Origin: Macrothele yani
Lineage: Eukaryota; Arthropoda; Arachnida; Araneae; Macrothelidae
Assembly: GCA_039090855.1 (NCBI GenBank)
Contig: CM077001.1
Span: 121,663,922 to 121,727,921 of the forward strand
Direction of reading: 5' to 3'
DNA length: 64,000 bases
In this document: positions 31,596-41,952 of the stretch, in pieces
Position numbering within the stretch: position 1 is the first letter of the stretch
How the letters are laid out: every line of letters starts with the position of its first letter
Notes under the pieces: model-generated
The model's database searches: none
What the model saw: only the letters and a program-made list of their open reading frames with translations
What the model was told of the DNA's origin: nothing
Program-made: the position numbers and the translations under genes

Positions 31596-32820
31596 CACTG
31601 AAGTGTCAGAAAAACTGGTACAAACGAGCTTATGCAAAATACATAGCAACGTCCCCTATGCGCGTACTCGGTTGGGTCCACCAGTGCGTATATAAAGCGA
31701 TAGACATCCTTGCCAGCTGTCAGAGCTGTTTCTGGCATGAGAATGACAAGTAATAACGATTTAAGCGATTTTCAACGCGGTGTCATAGTTGGCGCTCGTG
31801 AGATGGACCCTAGTATTTCGGGGGTAGAAACGAAGTTCGGATTTTCACGGACGACCATTGCAAGGGTGTACCGTGACTATAAGAATTCCGGCAAAACCTC
31901 CAACCTACGATACCAGTGAGGCCGTAAAAAGACATTGGGTGAATGTGGCCATCGTCGGCTGTCAAGAATCGTTTCACGCGATAGGCGTGCAACACTCTCA
32001 CAGGTATCGTCGGAATTCAACGCTGGAGTCTCAACAAGCATCAGCGTCCGGACTGTGCAACGTACCCTGCACGATATGGGCTTTGGGAGCCGACGCCCAA
32101 CTCGAGTCCCCTTGATGGGTGCACGACACAGAGCTATGCGCCTCGCTTGGGCACGGCAACACCGCCACTCGACACTTGATGACTGGAAACAAGTAGCCTG
32201 GTCTGACGAGTCGCGTTTCCAACTGTATCGGGCAAATGGAAGGATTTGTGTGTGGCGCAAACTCCATGAAGCCATGGATCCAGCCTGTCAACGGGGAACT
32301 GTACCGGCTGGTGGAGGGTCCGTAATGGTATGGGATGTGTTTAGCTGGACTTCACTGGGATCCCTGGTACGTCCTCAAACGTCTGTGACTGGCCAACGCT
32401 ATGTGCGCATCCTTTCTGACGAGGTACACCCGTTCATGTCCTGCATTCATGCTGATGGGTTTGGCCTGTTCCAACAGGACAATGCACCGCCACACAAGTG
32501 TCGGGACACCACATTATGGTTAGAGGAGAATTCATCTGAGTTTGGGGTGTTGCCATTGCCACCCAAGTCTCCAGATCTGAACGTGATAGTTTCTATCACA
32601 CATTTGGGATGCCATGCAACGCGCTTTCGAACACAGAAATCCGAGATCTCAGAATATACCCGAATTGTGGAACGCTCTGCAGGAAGTATGGTGTGCATTG
32701 CCTACAGAATATTTCCAGTAGTTAGTGGAGTCCATGCCCTGTCGTATTTCTTTAGTCCTGCGCTCCTGTGGGGCACCTACCAAGTATTAGACTGGTGCAC
32801 CAATTTTCCTGGCACTTCAG
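31596..32820 (+). mobile_element. Tc1-like element
   Basis: After TA (31594-31595), CACTGAAGTGTCAGAAAAAC opens the element. Near 32795-32819 the reversed sequence CTGAAGTGCCAGGAAAATTG is a degenerate partner. The transposase pseudogene fills the interior. Confidence 0.7.
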
Positions 32821-32843
32821 AAAAACGTCGGAATTCATTGTAA
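31738..32843 (+). pseudogene. Tc1-like transposase, one stop plus a damaged catalytic end
   Basis: ATG near 31738 starts MRMTSNNDLSDFQRGVIVGA (helix-turn-helix start). A stop at 31917-31919 interrupts RYQ.GRKK; the same frame then continues with LSRIVSRDRRATLSQVSSEF, SVRTVQRTLHDMGF, WSDESRFQLY (first Asp), AGGGSVMVWDVFSW and LFQQDNAPPHKC (second Asp). At KSPDLNVIV the expected Glu of the DDE triad is lost: a small insertion (TTTCTATC) near 32590 disrupts the IEHIWDAM block, although CACATTTGGGATGCC survives out of frame. Sequence after 32600 is translated in the wrong frame. Confidence 0.85.
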
Positions 32844-32859
32844 CTTTACACTTGATGAT

Positions 32860-34620
32860 AATCGAATCGCCTAATTTTGGGGGTGCAAGCTTTTTGAGGG
32901 CTACATGTTGAAGGTGGAGGTGACTTGTGATACTCAGAGACAAATGGCGAAAACTTTTCCAGTAACTTGTTCCCTGCGGGGCTAAGATTTTACGACCCAT
33001 TACCACGACAGTACCACCCTTTGTTTCATCCCTCAGGCCCATTGTTCACTATGAGTCGGGAGGAAAGTCTCCCCCCGCCCTCAGCATAAAGCACAGGTTA
33101 TACTCATGTTGAAGCAGTCACTGCATTAGTGAGTGCATTGTCTTGGTTTTAACAGCAAACCGAGTGCTGTTCAACTGAATTTCTCTTATTGAAAAGAATC
33201 AAGGATTTAGCGGCAAAAAAAGCAAAGTTCGAAAATGGTGCAACACAAAATTAGTGATTATTTTTTGTAAAAAACAACAACACAAAACTGCATGAATTTT
33301 CCAGCATTTATTTTTTAATCCAGTGTAAATATGCTCTTCAAATGTGTTATGATTGGTAAGTTTGAGAATTTTGTATTTTATGTTTAAAAATTTCACAGCA
33401 GTAGTAAAAAGGGCAAACTTGTTTCGTATTGCATAATAAAAAAAAAACCCTTTGCCTTATGTAATTTTTTTTTTTGTATACAATTGCTTATTTTTGGTAC
33501 ATGTATCTGGATAATATAATGTAGAAATGTTAGCGTATTTGTATTTTTTTACATGTTCGATAATCCGAACACATCGAAAATCCGAACTACCAGTAGTCCC
33601 AATTAGTTCGAATTTTCGAGACCCGTATTCGGATTCTCAAGTACGTGATCGTAATTTCTCAATTTTACGAAAATGCATTTGAAGAATTAAGAAAAAAAAC
33701 CGCAGATGTATTGACGCATTAGTTTAGAGCTAAGTACTCTGATTATCACTGCCCATTAACTAGTTTTAGTTTTTGGTGAAACGCACTTGTAACGTTGGCG
33801 ACATAATTACTTTCGATAAGTATGCAACGAACAAGTAATGCATTGCGTTCCTGTTCTTCACGAAAGGAGTATTTTGTTAATTAGTATACAGCCGTAGCTC
33901 GAGATGAATTATTCATGCGATAAATTATTGGTTATGTAAGATTAGAAGTAAGATGAAAAATTGAAAATATCTAAAGCAGAACCTGAAGTAAAAATAAGCC
34001 TAGAGTAAAGCACGTAAATATATGAGGTACATTCATCATGATCTTCTTTGTAACTATGTAACAAATTTTATGAAAAAGAAAACAAACGCTACGTATCTTG
34101 ATGAAATGGAGGAAAACCAAAATCAGAAACCGTTTTAATCATTGGCCACCGCATCACGGTTCCCGCAAGAACAGAAAATTATTTTTAACTACTGCTGACC
34201 GGTTGACTGGTTTGTCAAGTATTAAATCTACCTAGGAAGTATTTCTGTCCCAAAGGCAAATAGTTACGATGCTTGAGCTAAGGAAGAAAACGAACATTAG
34301 AATCGATAAAATTAAGTGTGATACAGCATAAGCCAGATTCACGCAATAAAAAGCAATAAACTGGTTTACATGATATCAAGAAAACATGATTCACATTCAA
34401 GAGAAAGAATAACAGAATGAATCTTGCCGGACGTCAAATGTTCATGATTCTTTCGTGTTGAAGCTCTTAAAAGATTGATAGTTTGTCGCTTATGATATGG
34501 TATCACAATTCCCTCCGCATTACGGCATTATTATCTTGTGCAACGTAACTTTGTGATTGACGACTATCTCGAAGCCGGCAGTATTTACCTACGACAGTTT
34601 TGATTTTTCGCGGAAGAAAA
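32860..34620. other. AT-rich unassigned DNA
   Basis: No gene, tRNA or terminal repeat that I can support. Short open frames at 32752-33042 and 33199-33396 (minus) show no motifs. CCGAAC-type motifs at 33555-33610 are mentioned under the (TG)n entry. Confidence 0.5.
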
Positions 34621-34662
34621 ACGATTAATTAACTATGAATTCTCACTTATGTAAATATACCT

Positions 34663-34819
34663 TGTGACGTGCCTGCCCAGCAGGACGCATACGACATAAA
34701 GGCAGACAGCAGTCAGAACGAACGTCCGCGTAGCTCAATTGGTAGAGCGACTTATTCCGGAGTGAGGGGACCCAAGCCCCGGCGTGGACAAAAATGACGG
34801 AGAAATTTACTTCGTTATA
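34663..34819 (+). mobile_element. solo LTR of the TRIM-like family, 4-bp TSD
   Basis: TGTGACGTGCC to TTCGTTATA, 157 bp, flanked by ACCT on both sides (34659-34662, 34820-34823). Type-I upstream part (ATAAAGGCAGACAGCAG). The tRNA-like module has acceptor halves GTCCGCG and CGTGGAC, D-arm GCTCAATTGGTAGAGC and arm CTTATTCCGGAGTGAG. The tail is AAAAATGACGGAGAAATTTA. No internal region or second LTR: a product of LTR-LTR recombination, or a single-LTR insertion. Confidence 0.82.
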
Positions 34820-35640
34820 ACCTTTAGGTGATTTTTGCTTTGTAGAAATAAAAGCAATACAGATTTGTTTGCTTAAGCAATCTCTCAGCAAGGACTAAAT
34901 AAATGACCTGACTCTTAATGATGACGAGTCGATAAAACAACCCAGCCAAAAATATGGATTCCTAAGAGCTTTACATTTGAATAAATGCGAAAGAGAAGCC
35001 ATTTGTGAAGAAATTAAGGTTCTGTCAGATAACTTTATTTTCATAAATGATTAAAGAGTGGTCATTTATTCGGAAATTACGGTTGGGGGGTTTTACATTA
35101 GAAGCCGCCCCGGTGGCGCAGTGGTCTAAGCGATGGCCTCTGATCATTCGTCCGAACGGGGTCCGGGTTCGAATCCTGGTGAGGCATGGATGTTGTGTTT
35201 GTCTTACGGCACTGGTTCTCTCCCTTCCCTGGAGCCAGTGACCCTAAATTAGGGACGGGCGACTGCTTATAGCCCATTGAGTTGCTCACGGTGGTCGTTA
35301 AAATTCCAATCACAATCACACACACACACATACATTAGAAAATTACTTCGTTATAACCTTTAGGTGATTTTTGCTTTGTAGAAATAAAAACAATACAGAT
35401 TTATTTGCCTAAGCAATCTCTCTGCAAGGACTAAATAAATGACCTGACTCTTAATGATGACGAGTCGATAAAACAACCCAACCATAAATATGGATTCCTA
35501 AGAGATTCACATTCGAGTAAATGCGAAAGAGAAGCCATTTGTGAAGAAATTAAGGTTCTGTCAGATAACTTTATTTTCATAAATGATTAAAGAGTGGTCA
35601 TTTATTCGGAAATTACGGTTGGGAGGTTTTTACATTAGAA
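34805..35640. repeat. 299-bp tandem duplication split by SINE-A
   Basis: Unit 1 (34805-35103) and unit 2 (35342-35640) both start at TTACTTCGTTATAACC within the LTR end and finish TTTTTACATTAGAA. Subtracting the SINE-A and its TSD leaves a period of 299 bp. The breakpoint lies in the solo LTR tail, so duplication followed LTR insertion and preceded SINE-A insertion. Confidence 0.9.
35104..35330 (+). mobile_element. SINE-A, full length, 10-bp target duplication
   Basis: Head GCCGCCCCGGTGGCGCAG, B-box GGGTTCGAATCCTGG, typical body. The tail is a CACAATCACACACACACA repeat in place of poly(A). TACATTAGAA flanks exactly (35094-35103, 35331-35340). Confidence 0.93.
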
Positions 35641-35761
35641 AATTATATTCAAGTATTTTTCCTGTATTTTAAGGTAACTACGTGCTGATAAGTGAAAAAC
35701 AAAAAAAAACAAAATTCTTTAAGAAGCGTCCTGCAGAATGAACAGTCACAAAACTCAGGTA

Positions 35762-36793
35762 CATGTACTTGGAGCGCCACTTTTCCAAAATAAAAAATCA
35801 ACGCTTGCGAAGTTTTGTACTAGTTTTGTAAAGTCAGTACCCCTTCCGGTGGTGTACAAAATTTTTTGGGGGGTGTACAAAAATGTACAAAACTAGGACA
35901 GCACTCTGGCAGTGTTTATTTTCGATTTTGGAAAAGTGGCACTCCCAAGTACATGCCCGACAGCCACAAAGGAGAGTCAAAAAAGTACCATTTCCGGTGG
36001 TGTACAAAATTTTCTTTTGGGTGTACAAAACTAGGACAACACTCTGGCAGTGTTTATTTTCGATTTTGGAAAAGTGGCACTCCCAAGTACATGCTCGAAA
36101 GCCATAAAGGAGAGTCAAAAAGTACCATTTCCGGTGGTGTACAAAATTTTCTTTTGGGTGTACAAAACTAGGACAACACTCTGGCAGTGTTTATTTTCGA
36201 TTTTGGAAAAGTGGCACTCCCAAGTACATGCTCGAAAGCCACAAAGGAGAGTCAAAAAGTACCATTTTCGGTGGTGTACAAAATTTTTTTTTGGGTGTAC
36301 AAAACTAGGACAACACTCTGGCAGTGTTTATTTTCGATTTTGGAAAAGTGGCACTCCCAAGTACATGTCCGACAGCCACAAAGGAGAGTAAAAAAAGTAC
36401 CACTTCCGGTGGTGTACAAAATTTTCTTTTGGGTGTACAAAACTGTACAAAACCAAGACAACACTATGGCAGTGTTTATTTTCGATTTTGAAAAAGTGGC
36501 ACTCCAAGTACATGCAAAGCATAAAGGAGAGTCAATAAGTACATCTTCCGATGGTGTACAAAATTTTCTTTTGGGTGTACAAAACTATACAAAACTAGGA
36601 CAAACCTCTGGGAGTATTTATTTTTAATTTTGAAAAAGTGGCACTCTAGCATGTATTTGGAGTGCCACTTTTTGAGAGCCGAAAAGCACCACTTCCGATG
36701 GTGTACAAAATTTTCTTTTGGGTGTACAAAACTAGTACAAAACTTTGGCAGCATTGATTTTTTATTTTGGAAAAGTGGCACTCCAAGTACATG
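35762..36793. mobile_element. fold-back element with seven internal ~137-bp tandem repeats
   Basis: The ends are inverted repeats of about 75 bp: left CATGTACTTGGAGCGCCAC, right its reverse with GTGGCACTCCAAGTACATG. TA lies outside each end (35760-35761, 36794-36795), as for Tc1/mariner-type MITEs. Inside, CTAGGACAACACTCTGG recurs at about 35893, 36031, 36168, 36305, 36453, 36595 and 36731. Each internal unit contains a direct copy of the TIR sequence (GAAAAGTGGCACTCC, CAAGTACATG). The overlapping open frames in several phases are consequences of the repeat. Confidence 0.85.
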
Positions 36794-36795
36794 TA

Positions 36796-37732
36796 TCTAC
36801 GAAACTCCATTTTATCAGAATATGATTAGGTCAGAAAACAATTTCATTTCGCAGCATTTGCACTTGTTGGATTTAACAACTGATAATTCACTGCAAAATT
36901 GAATTACCGAATGACTATCAGCTCTTACTATGTATGGATAGAGTGGAAGAAATATTCTTCACATATAACGTGGAAATTCATCTGAATTATTAATGCAGCA
37001 ATCAGACATCTCTGAGTTGCGTGTATTTTAGTGTTTCTCACGTACCGTTTAATTATGTCAGAAACAGAGTTGTATAAAAATAAAATGTATCTGCGTGCAC
37101 AACCATTGAAACAGGAAAACTTGCTGCAAACAAGCCCGATCCACGATAGCAATAGATTAAGATAATAAAAAAATAATAATAAAACAATAAATAATTATTA
37201 GAAAACTACAGGTTCCAATGAAGACAAAATAAGTACATTACAATTTAATGAGCAGCAATGTGTGTGAAATGGACCTTTATGACAAAATATTAAAATATTG
37301 GAATATGAATCTCATAAAAACAAGAGACTAATTAAAGAAAAATTTTATATCCAGAAAATACAGTTCCATTAATGATACTTAAAAAATTATAAATAGCATT
37401 TTCAACAACTTAAATCAAAAATCGTAGACTTAACAAAATACATAAGGAAAATATTTTAATTTAATAACCGGCAACTGCAATGAGAACCTGGGAATAAAAT
37501 TTAAATTCTACCTGTGTAAATGAAACTTTTGATAGAGTTCCTTACATTGAGAACAAGCCTTGATAACATCTAAAGGCCAGAAACGTCTGTAAAAACGAAA
37601 GAACTCACAGCAGGTGAAAAATAATCCAATATGCTTCAAGTTAAAATAGAATTAAATACATAAATCTCAGCAAAGCCTTGAGTAAGTGTTTTAATTGCTA
37701 TAAATAACATTTTTATTTATTTTTTAATCTAC
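36796..37732. other. AT-rich DNA with a SINE-E-body-like inverted segment
   Basis: 36925-37050 is a diverged inverted match of 38570-38660 (GTGTTTCTCACGTAC, CAATCAGACATCTCTGAGTT). No gene seen. Confidence 0.45.
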
Positions 37733-38290
37733 AAGCAAAAACTATCTGCAAAATCTGCTAATAATTTGGGAACTATCCGCGTATGCCTACATTCTGCTAC
37801 TCTATCTGAAACAATCTGCAAAATCTGCTAATAATTTGGAAAACTATCCGCGTACGCCTACATTCTGCGACTCTATCTGAAAATATCTGCAAAATCTGTT
37901 ATTAATTTGGAAACTATCCGCGTACGCCTACATTCTGCTACTCCATCTGAAACAATCTGCAAAATCTGCTAATTATTTAGAAACTATCCGCGTAAGCCTA
38001 CATTCTGCTACTCTATCTGAAACAATCTGCAAAACCTGCTAATAATTTGGAAACTATCCGCGTACGCCTACATTCTGCTACTCTATCTGAAACAATCTGC
38101 AAAATCTGTTATTAATTTGGAAACTATCCGCGTACGCCTACATTTAGCGTCTCTATCTGAAACAATCTGCAAAATCTGCTAATAATTTAGAAACTATCCG
38201 TGTACGCCTATATTCTGCTACTCTATCTGAAACAATCTGCAAAATCTGCTAATAATTTGGAAACTATCCACGTACAGCGTGCGTTTACAT
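37733..38290. repeat. 70-bp satellite-like array, eight units
   Basis: AAACTATCCGCGTACGCC recurs at about 37771, 37842, 37912, 37982, 38052, 38122, 38192 and 38262. Units carry CAATCTGCAAAATCTGC and CATTCTGCTACTCTATC. Unit divergence is a few percent. Confidence 0.93.
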
Positions 38291-38324
38291 TCTGCTAGTG
38301 TGGTCAGAAACTTTAAAATTACAT

Positions 38325-38410
38325 CGTCTTGGAACGGGAATCGAACCTGTATCTCCCGATTTCCGTTCATGTATGCTACCCGTTACACCTCCCAGGACGA
38401 CGAAGTCCCA
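38325..38410 (-). mobile_element. SINE-E tRNA-like head, inverted
   Basis: The plus strand shows GGAACGGGAATCGAACCTG and CGATTTCCGTTCATG, the reverse of the head at 23930. A plus-strand partial copy (GATTCCCGTTCCAGGAC, then TTTTCAAGTTTTCTG) lies at 38528-38660. Confidence 0.55.
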
Positions 38411-38880
38411 AGTATCTGAGTGATAAGAACCAGAATAATATCTGATTTTCGCCAGTCAAAGCAAATCCCACTCCATCGTGGCATGGGAAATTAAATCTCC
38501 AGTTATTCAGGTAGACAGAGTTGGAGAGATTCCCGTTCCAGGACTATGTAGTTTTCAAGTTTTCTGCCATGAGTAATCGTACGTGAGAAACAGTAAAGTA
38601 CACGTAACTCAGAGACGTCTGATTGCTGTGTTAATAAGAATTTCCACGTATTATGTTACAAAGCATTCAATGATATAACAAAAGAAATTTAGATATTTTA
38701 ATATACCTGTGATATGACATAAGTAATACACTTGTGAATACATGGCCTCAGTCACTTTCAAAATGGTATCCTTTTGCCTTTACACAGTACTTCAGTCTCT
38801 GTGACCACTCGTCAGTAGCTTTACTCAGGGTCTTCACAGGGAAAGCTGCTACTGCCCGCACCAAAGAGCGTTTGAGACTG

Positions 38881-40290
38881 TGTGACGTATTTTCTAATTT
38901 AACTTTCATTTTTAGTTCCTTTTCCTATGTAAATTTGAGTTTGTTCTCTTTTGCACTTTCCAAACTTAACGTGATATCTTTTCTCTCGCATGAATGAGGT
39001 TGGCAACACTTTGAAGTCAGAGAGAGTGACGTATGAATGTGATAAGAACGTTAGATAAAAAGGACGACATTGCAGCTGATTAGTGTGTGTGTGTGGGTGT
39101 GTGTATGGAGATGTTCGATCATTGTTAAGATAGATTATACGACAGATAATTAAGGCATTATATGTGAAGTGCAAAACTCGCAGTGCTGTATTTTGGATTT
39201 CATCAAATATTGTTGGACCAATAAAAGGTTATCGTAAATTTGACTTCTGCATAAGTTTCATCCGGCCGTAAAACCTTAATTTGAGCTATCCCGTGCAACT
39301 ATTGCATCGTATTCTCATTTAGTTCAACGTTTCCTTCGTCAAGATTTAAGACATAGTGTAACACCAATCTCGCACACGAAAAAGGATTATGTTATACTGG
39401 TGCCCGAACCCTTTTGAACAGATACATAGAGGAAGTCAGAAATGGCAAATATCACGGATCCTCTTGCTCTTTTTGACCACCCTAGACGTTATGTTGTGCC
39501 TAATAATATTCCAGCCAATACTCCACGTTATACTGTACCTAATAATTCTCCTGTACCAATGTACGAGGCCTGCAGTTCAGATTTATCGGGCAGTGAATAC
39601 GAAAGGTACGAAAATTATATTCCGCGTACTTCAACTGCAGTTCCTCAGCAGCAATTCACCCCACTACCCCCAGTAAGAAGGAGCAAAATTCTTGCTCATT
39701 ATGTACCCCATGCGGGTTCCATTGTATTCAAGGGAAACGGCGGGTCGTTTAGGTTTTTTGAAGATCTCGAAGATTACTTCGATTTATATAATGTTCCTGA
39801 GGATTGCCAAGTGCCTATTGCTGGCACATGTTTACAAGACACTGCCAAGGTTTGGTACAGACAGTGGCGTGGGATGAACCCAAAGGTCTCTTATCATCAA
39901 TTTAGGACTGAATTCTTGGAAGTATTTCCCTTTGGCACAACAAAAACTTTAAAAAAAAATTAAAAAAAAAACAAAAAAAAAAACGAGGGAGATGATGTGA
40001 CGTATATTCTAATTTAACTTTCATTTTTAGTTCCTTTTCCTTTGTAAATTTGAGTTTGTTTTCTTTTGCACTTTCCAAATTTAACGTGATATCTTCTCTC
40101 TTACATAAATGAGGTTGGCAACAATTTGAAGTCAGAGAGAGTGACGTATGAACGTGATAAGAACGTTAGAACGTTTATCATTTCTGAGTTGTTCCAGTAA
40201 AGCCATTTCTACACGGAGAATAGCTTAACCACTAAAACTTTCTTGAATTCAGTGTTTTTTCCACAGTTTTTTCGGAGCTAGAGTCACCAA
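38881..40290 (+). mobile_element. internally deleted LTR retrotransposon
   Basis: 5' LTR 38881-39397 starts TGTGACGTATTTTC and ends GTTATAC. It is followed immediately by TGGTGCCCGAACCC (39398), a primer binding site. The interior is about 600 bp with only a gag fragment. After an A-rich stretch, AACGAGGGAGATGA precedes the 3' LTR at 39996 (TGTGACGTATATTC). The two LTRs match for about 175 bp (to GAACGTTAGA) and then diverge, so the 3' LTR is from another variant or rearranged. The pol region is absent. The 3' limit is approximate and no TSD was found. Confidence 0.7.
39442..39963 (+). CDS. gag-like N-terminal fragment of an LTR retrotransposon
   Basis: 173 codons from ATG 39442, about 45 bp after the primer site, the normal place for gag. 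The first about 85 residues are Pro/Tyr-rich and low complexity. From about residue 85, SIVFKGNGGSFRFFEDLEDY, then CLQDTAKVWYRQWRG and YHQFRTEFLEVFPF match the capsid-like retrotransposon gag domain (F.G....F..F...L; L...A..W; F...F). The frame ends in KTLKKN inside an A-rich junction where the rest of gag and all of pol are deleted. No zinc knuckle or protease. Possibly translated, but not autonomous. Confidence 0.65.
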   Translation: MANITDPLALFDHPRRYVVPNNIPANTPRYTVPNNSPVPMYEACSSDLSGSEYERYENYIPRTSTAVPQQQFTPLPPVRRSKILAHYVPHAGSIVFKGNGGSFRFFEDLEDYFDLYNVPEDCQVPIAGTCLQDTAKVWYRQWRGMNPKVSYHQFRTEFLEVFPFGTTKTLKKN

Positions 40291-40374
40291 AATTTTTTTA
40301 CATATGAACATCTTGCAAACCACGAAGATTTATAATAAACGGAATCGGAAAAGCTTTACACGTGTAAAGCTAAC

Positions 40375-40512
40375 GCGCTCGGCTAGATATCGAGAGATCC
40401 GTGGTCCAATTCCACGGCAGCGGCTGAGAGCAATTTTTCGGTTGCTATGTGTTTCTGGAAAGAGCGATGCATTTACTTATTTATTGACGCCACGTATTTG
40501 GAGGATTTTCAC
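40375..40512 (+). mobile_element. SINE-F, tRNA-headed
   Basis: AACGCGCTCGGCTAGATATC, then TGGTCCAATTCCACGG, GGTTGCTATGTGTTTCTGG, AAAGAGCGATGCATTTAC and CACGTATTTGGAGGATTTTC, in the same order as the copy at 17405. Its 3' end was the target of the neighbouring TRIM-like insertion. Confidence 0.6.
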
Positions 40513-40516
40513 CTTG

Positions 40517-41103
40517 TATAACGAAGTAAATTTCTCCGTCATTTTTGGTCTACGCCGGGATTCGAACCCGAGGCCGCTTATTCCGGAACAAGTCGCTCTA
40601 CCAACTGAGCTACGCAGACTTTTATTCTGATTCCTATCTGCCTATATGTCGTGTGCGTCCTGCTGGCAGGTACGTCACATCTCCCCCCCCCGAAAGAGGG
40701 CCGGGGGCATGGCCCACGGGTCAGCCGTGACCATGAATAGTTGCAGGCAGCCATCCACTGTAGAACGTGCACTGGAGAACTCCCAGTCAATCTGCTGTGT
40801 GGAATGCAACATCACACATTTTTATTTTTCGAAGCGCTGGAGAAGGAATTCTCTGATTTTTCCTGTCTCGCGGTGTGGAAATAACATCACACCAATGCGA
40901 GATTTTGAACGGCCGGGTCATCCGGATAGTTCGGGCGCCATTATAACGAAGTAAATTTCTCCGTCATTTTTATCCGCGCCGGGATTCGAACCCGAGGCCG
41001 CTTATTCCGGAACAAGTCGCTCTACCAACTGAGCTACGCAGACTTTTATTCTGATTCCTATCTGCCTTTATGTCGTGTGCATCCTGCTGGCAGGTACGTC
41101 ACA
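40517..41103 (-). mobile_element. miniature LTR element (TRIM-like), 587 bp, complete, 4-bp TSD
   Basis: CTTG flanks both ends (40513-40516, 41104-41107). LTRs 40517-40679 and 40942-41103 are nearly identical. In minus orientation each runs TGTGACGTACC to TTCGTTATA and holds a tRNA-like module: acceptor halves GTCTGCG and CGCGGAT, D-arm GCTCAGTTGGTAGAGC, arm CTTGTTCCGGAATAAG and T-arm CGGGTTCGAATCCCGG. Directly inside the 5' LTR comes ATGGCGCCCGAACTATCC, primer-site-like. Before the 3' LTR lies a G-rich purine tract (CGGGGGGGGGAGA). The 262-bp interior has no ORF and is homologous to 9003-9253. Confidence 0.9.
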
Positions 41104-41582
41104 CTTGGATCTCGTTATAATGTACATTGTTTAAAACGCTTTTAAATTTGCAACTGCAATGCAAATTTTATTATGGTGGTAAAACGAATTTTTTAATGTA
41201 TGTTTGTGTCTGCATTCCTTGGGATTTCCAACTAAGTATAGATTACCCACTTCTCGGAATCAGCATACTATAGAGATAAAATATAACGCTGTCTTTACAC
41301 GATTAAAATTTTTTACTATATAAAATTAAAACTCTACTCGTTAAAAACTTTATTTACACAGTAAAATACACAAGATGTTACAACCCTACATTAGGATCAT
41401 CATCAGGTGTTAGACTAAAAATTGCGTGGGTCAAATCTTTATTTTATACTTTAGCTGGTTAGTGGTTAGTGACGCAGTCATGTCATGGTGCATGCGTCTT
41501 GTGAGAATACATCACGCTCGGCAATAGATACAGTTGTGTACATACTGTGTAATGCATATTGTTATTATGTCAATCTTTTACT
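41104..41582. other. 3' flank of a Penelope-like element
   Basis: No ORF. On the minus strand 41381-41440 reads CCTGATGATGATCCTAATGT, then AGGGTTGTAACATC. It lies downstream of the PLE coding end where hammerhead motifs (CTGATGA..GAAA) occur in PLEs. The second core part is GTAAC here, so it is at best a remnant. Confidence 0.35.
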
Positions 41583-41952
41583 TTAAGTTTCTTCTTGATG
41601 ATTAGGATTGTCTTTCAATAACAAATATCTCCACGATTGCGGTATGTATGCCGGAATATTTTCATTACAACACATATGTTCATTACAAAATATGTATAAA
41701 CTTTCTATAAACAAGTAAGATGATTTTGATTTTAATGGTGGAGTACCGATGACTGAGGCTTCCTCCCAAACAGGGTAGTATTTAACATCGTTCACCAATC
41801 TTGATAATGATGTTGATACTGCACAATTTCTAATACTGTATTTGTGCTCTGCAATCTTTCCCTTGTGGTTCCTGTATAGATCATTTCGTCTTGTGGTTCC
41901 TATGTAGATCTTTTCGGGTTCATCCAGTTCCACACTTCGTGATAGAATACTA

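Noticed and set aside
31470..33610. Pogo/Tigger-type element between the CGAAAATCCGAA motifs
   Set aside because: The motifs do not form convincing TIRs, the interval holds an unrelated Tc1, and no pogo transposase is visible.
35834..36781. Several overlapping 70-146 codon frames on both strands
   Set aside because: Products of the 137-bp tandem repeat in the fold-back element; no start, motif or codon bias supports them.
37733..38290. 70-bp array as a CRISPR array
   Set aside because: Units are contiguous with no unique spacers, in animal DNA without cas genes.
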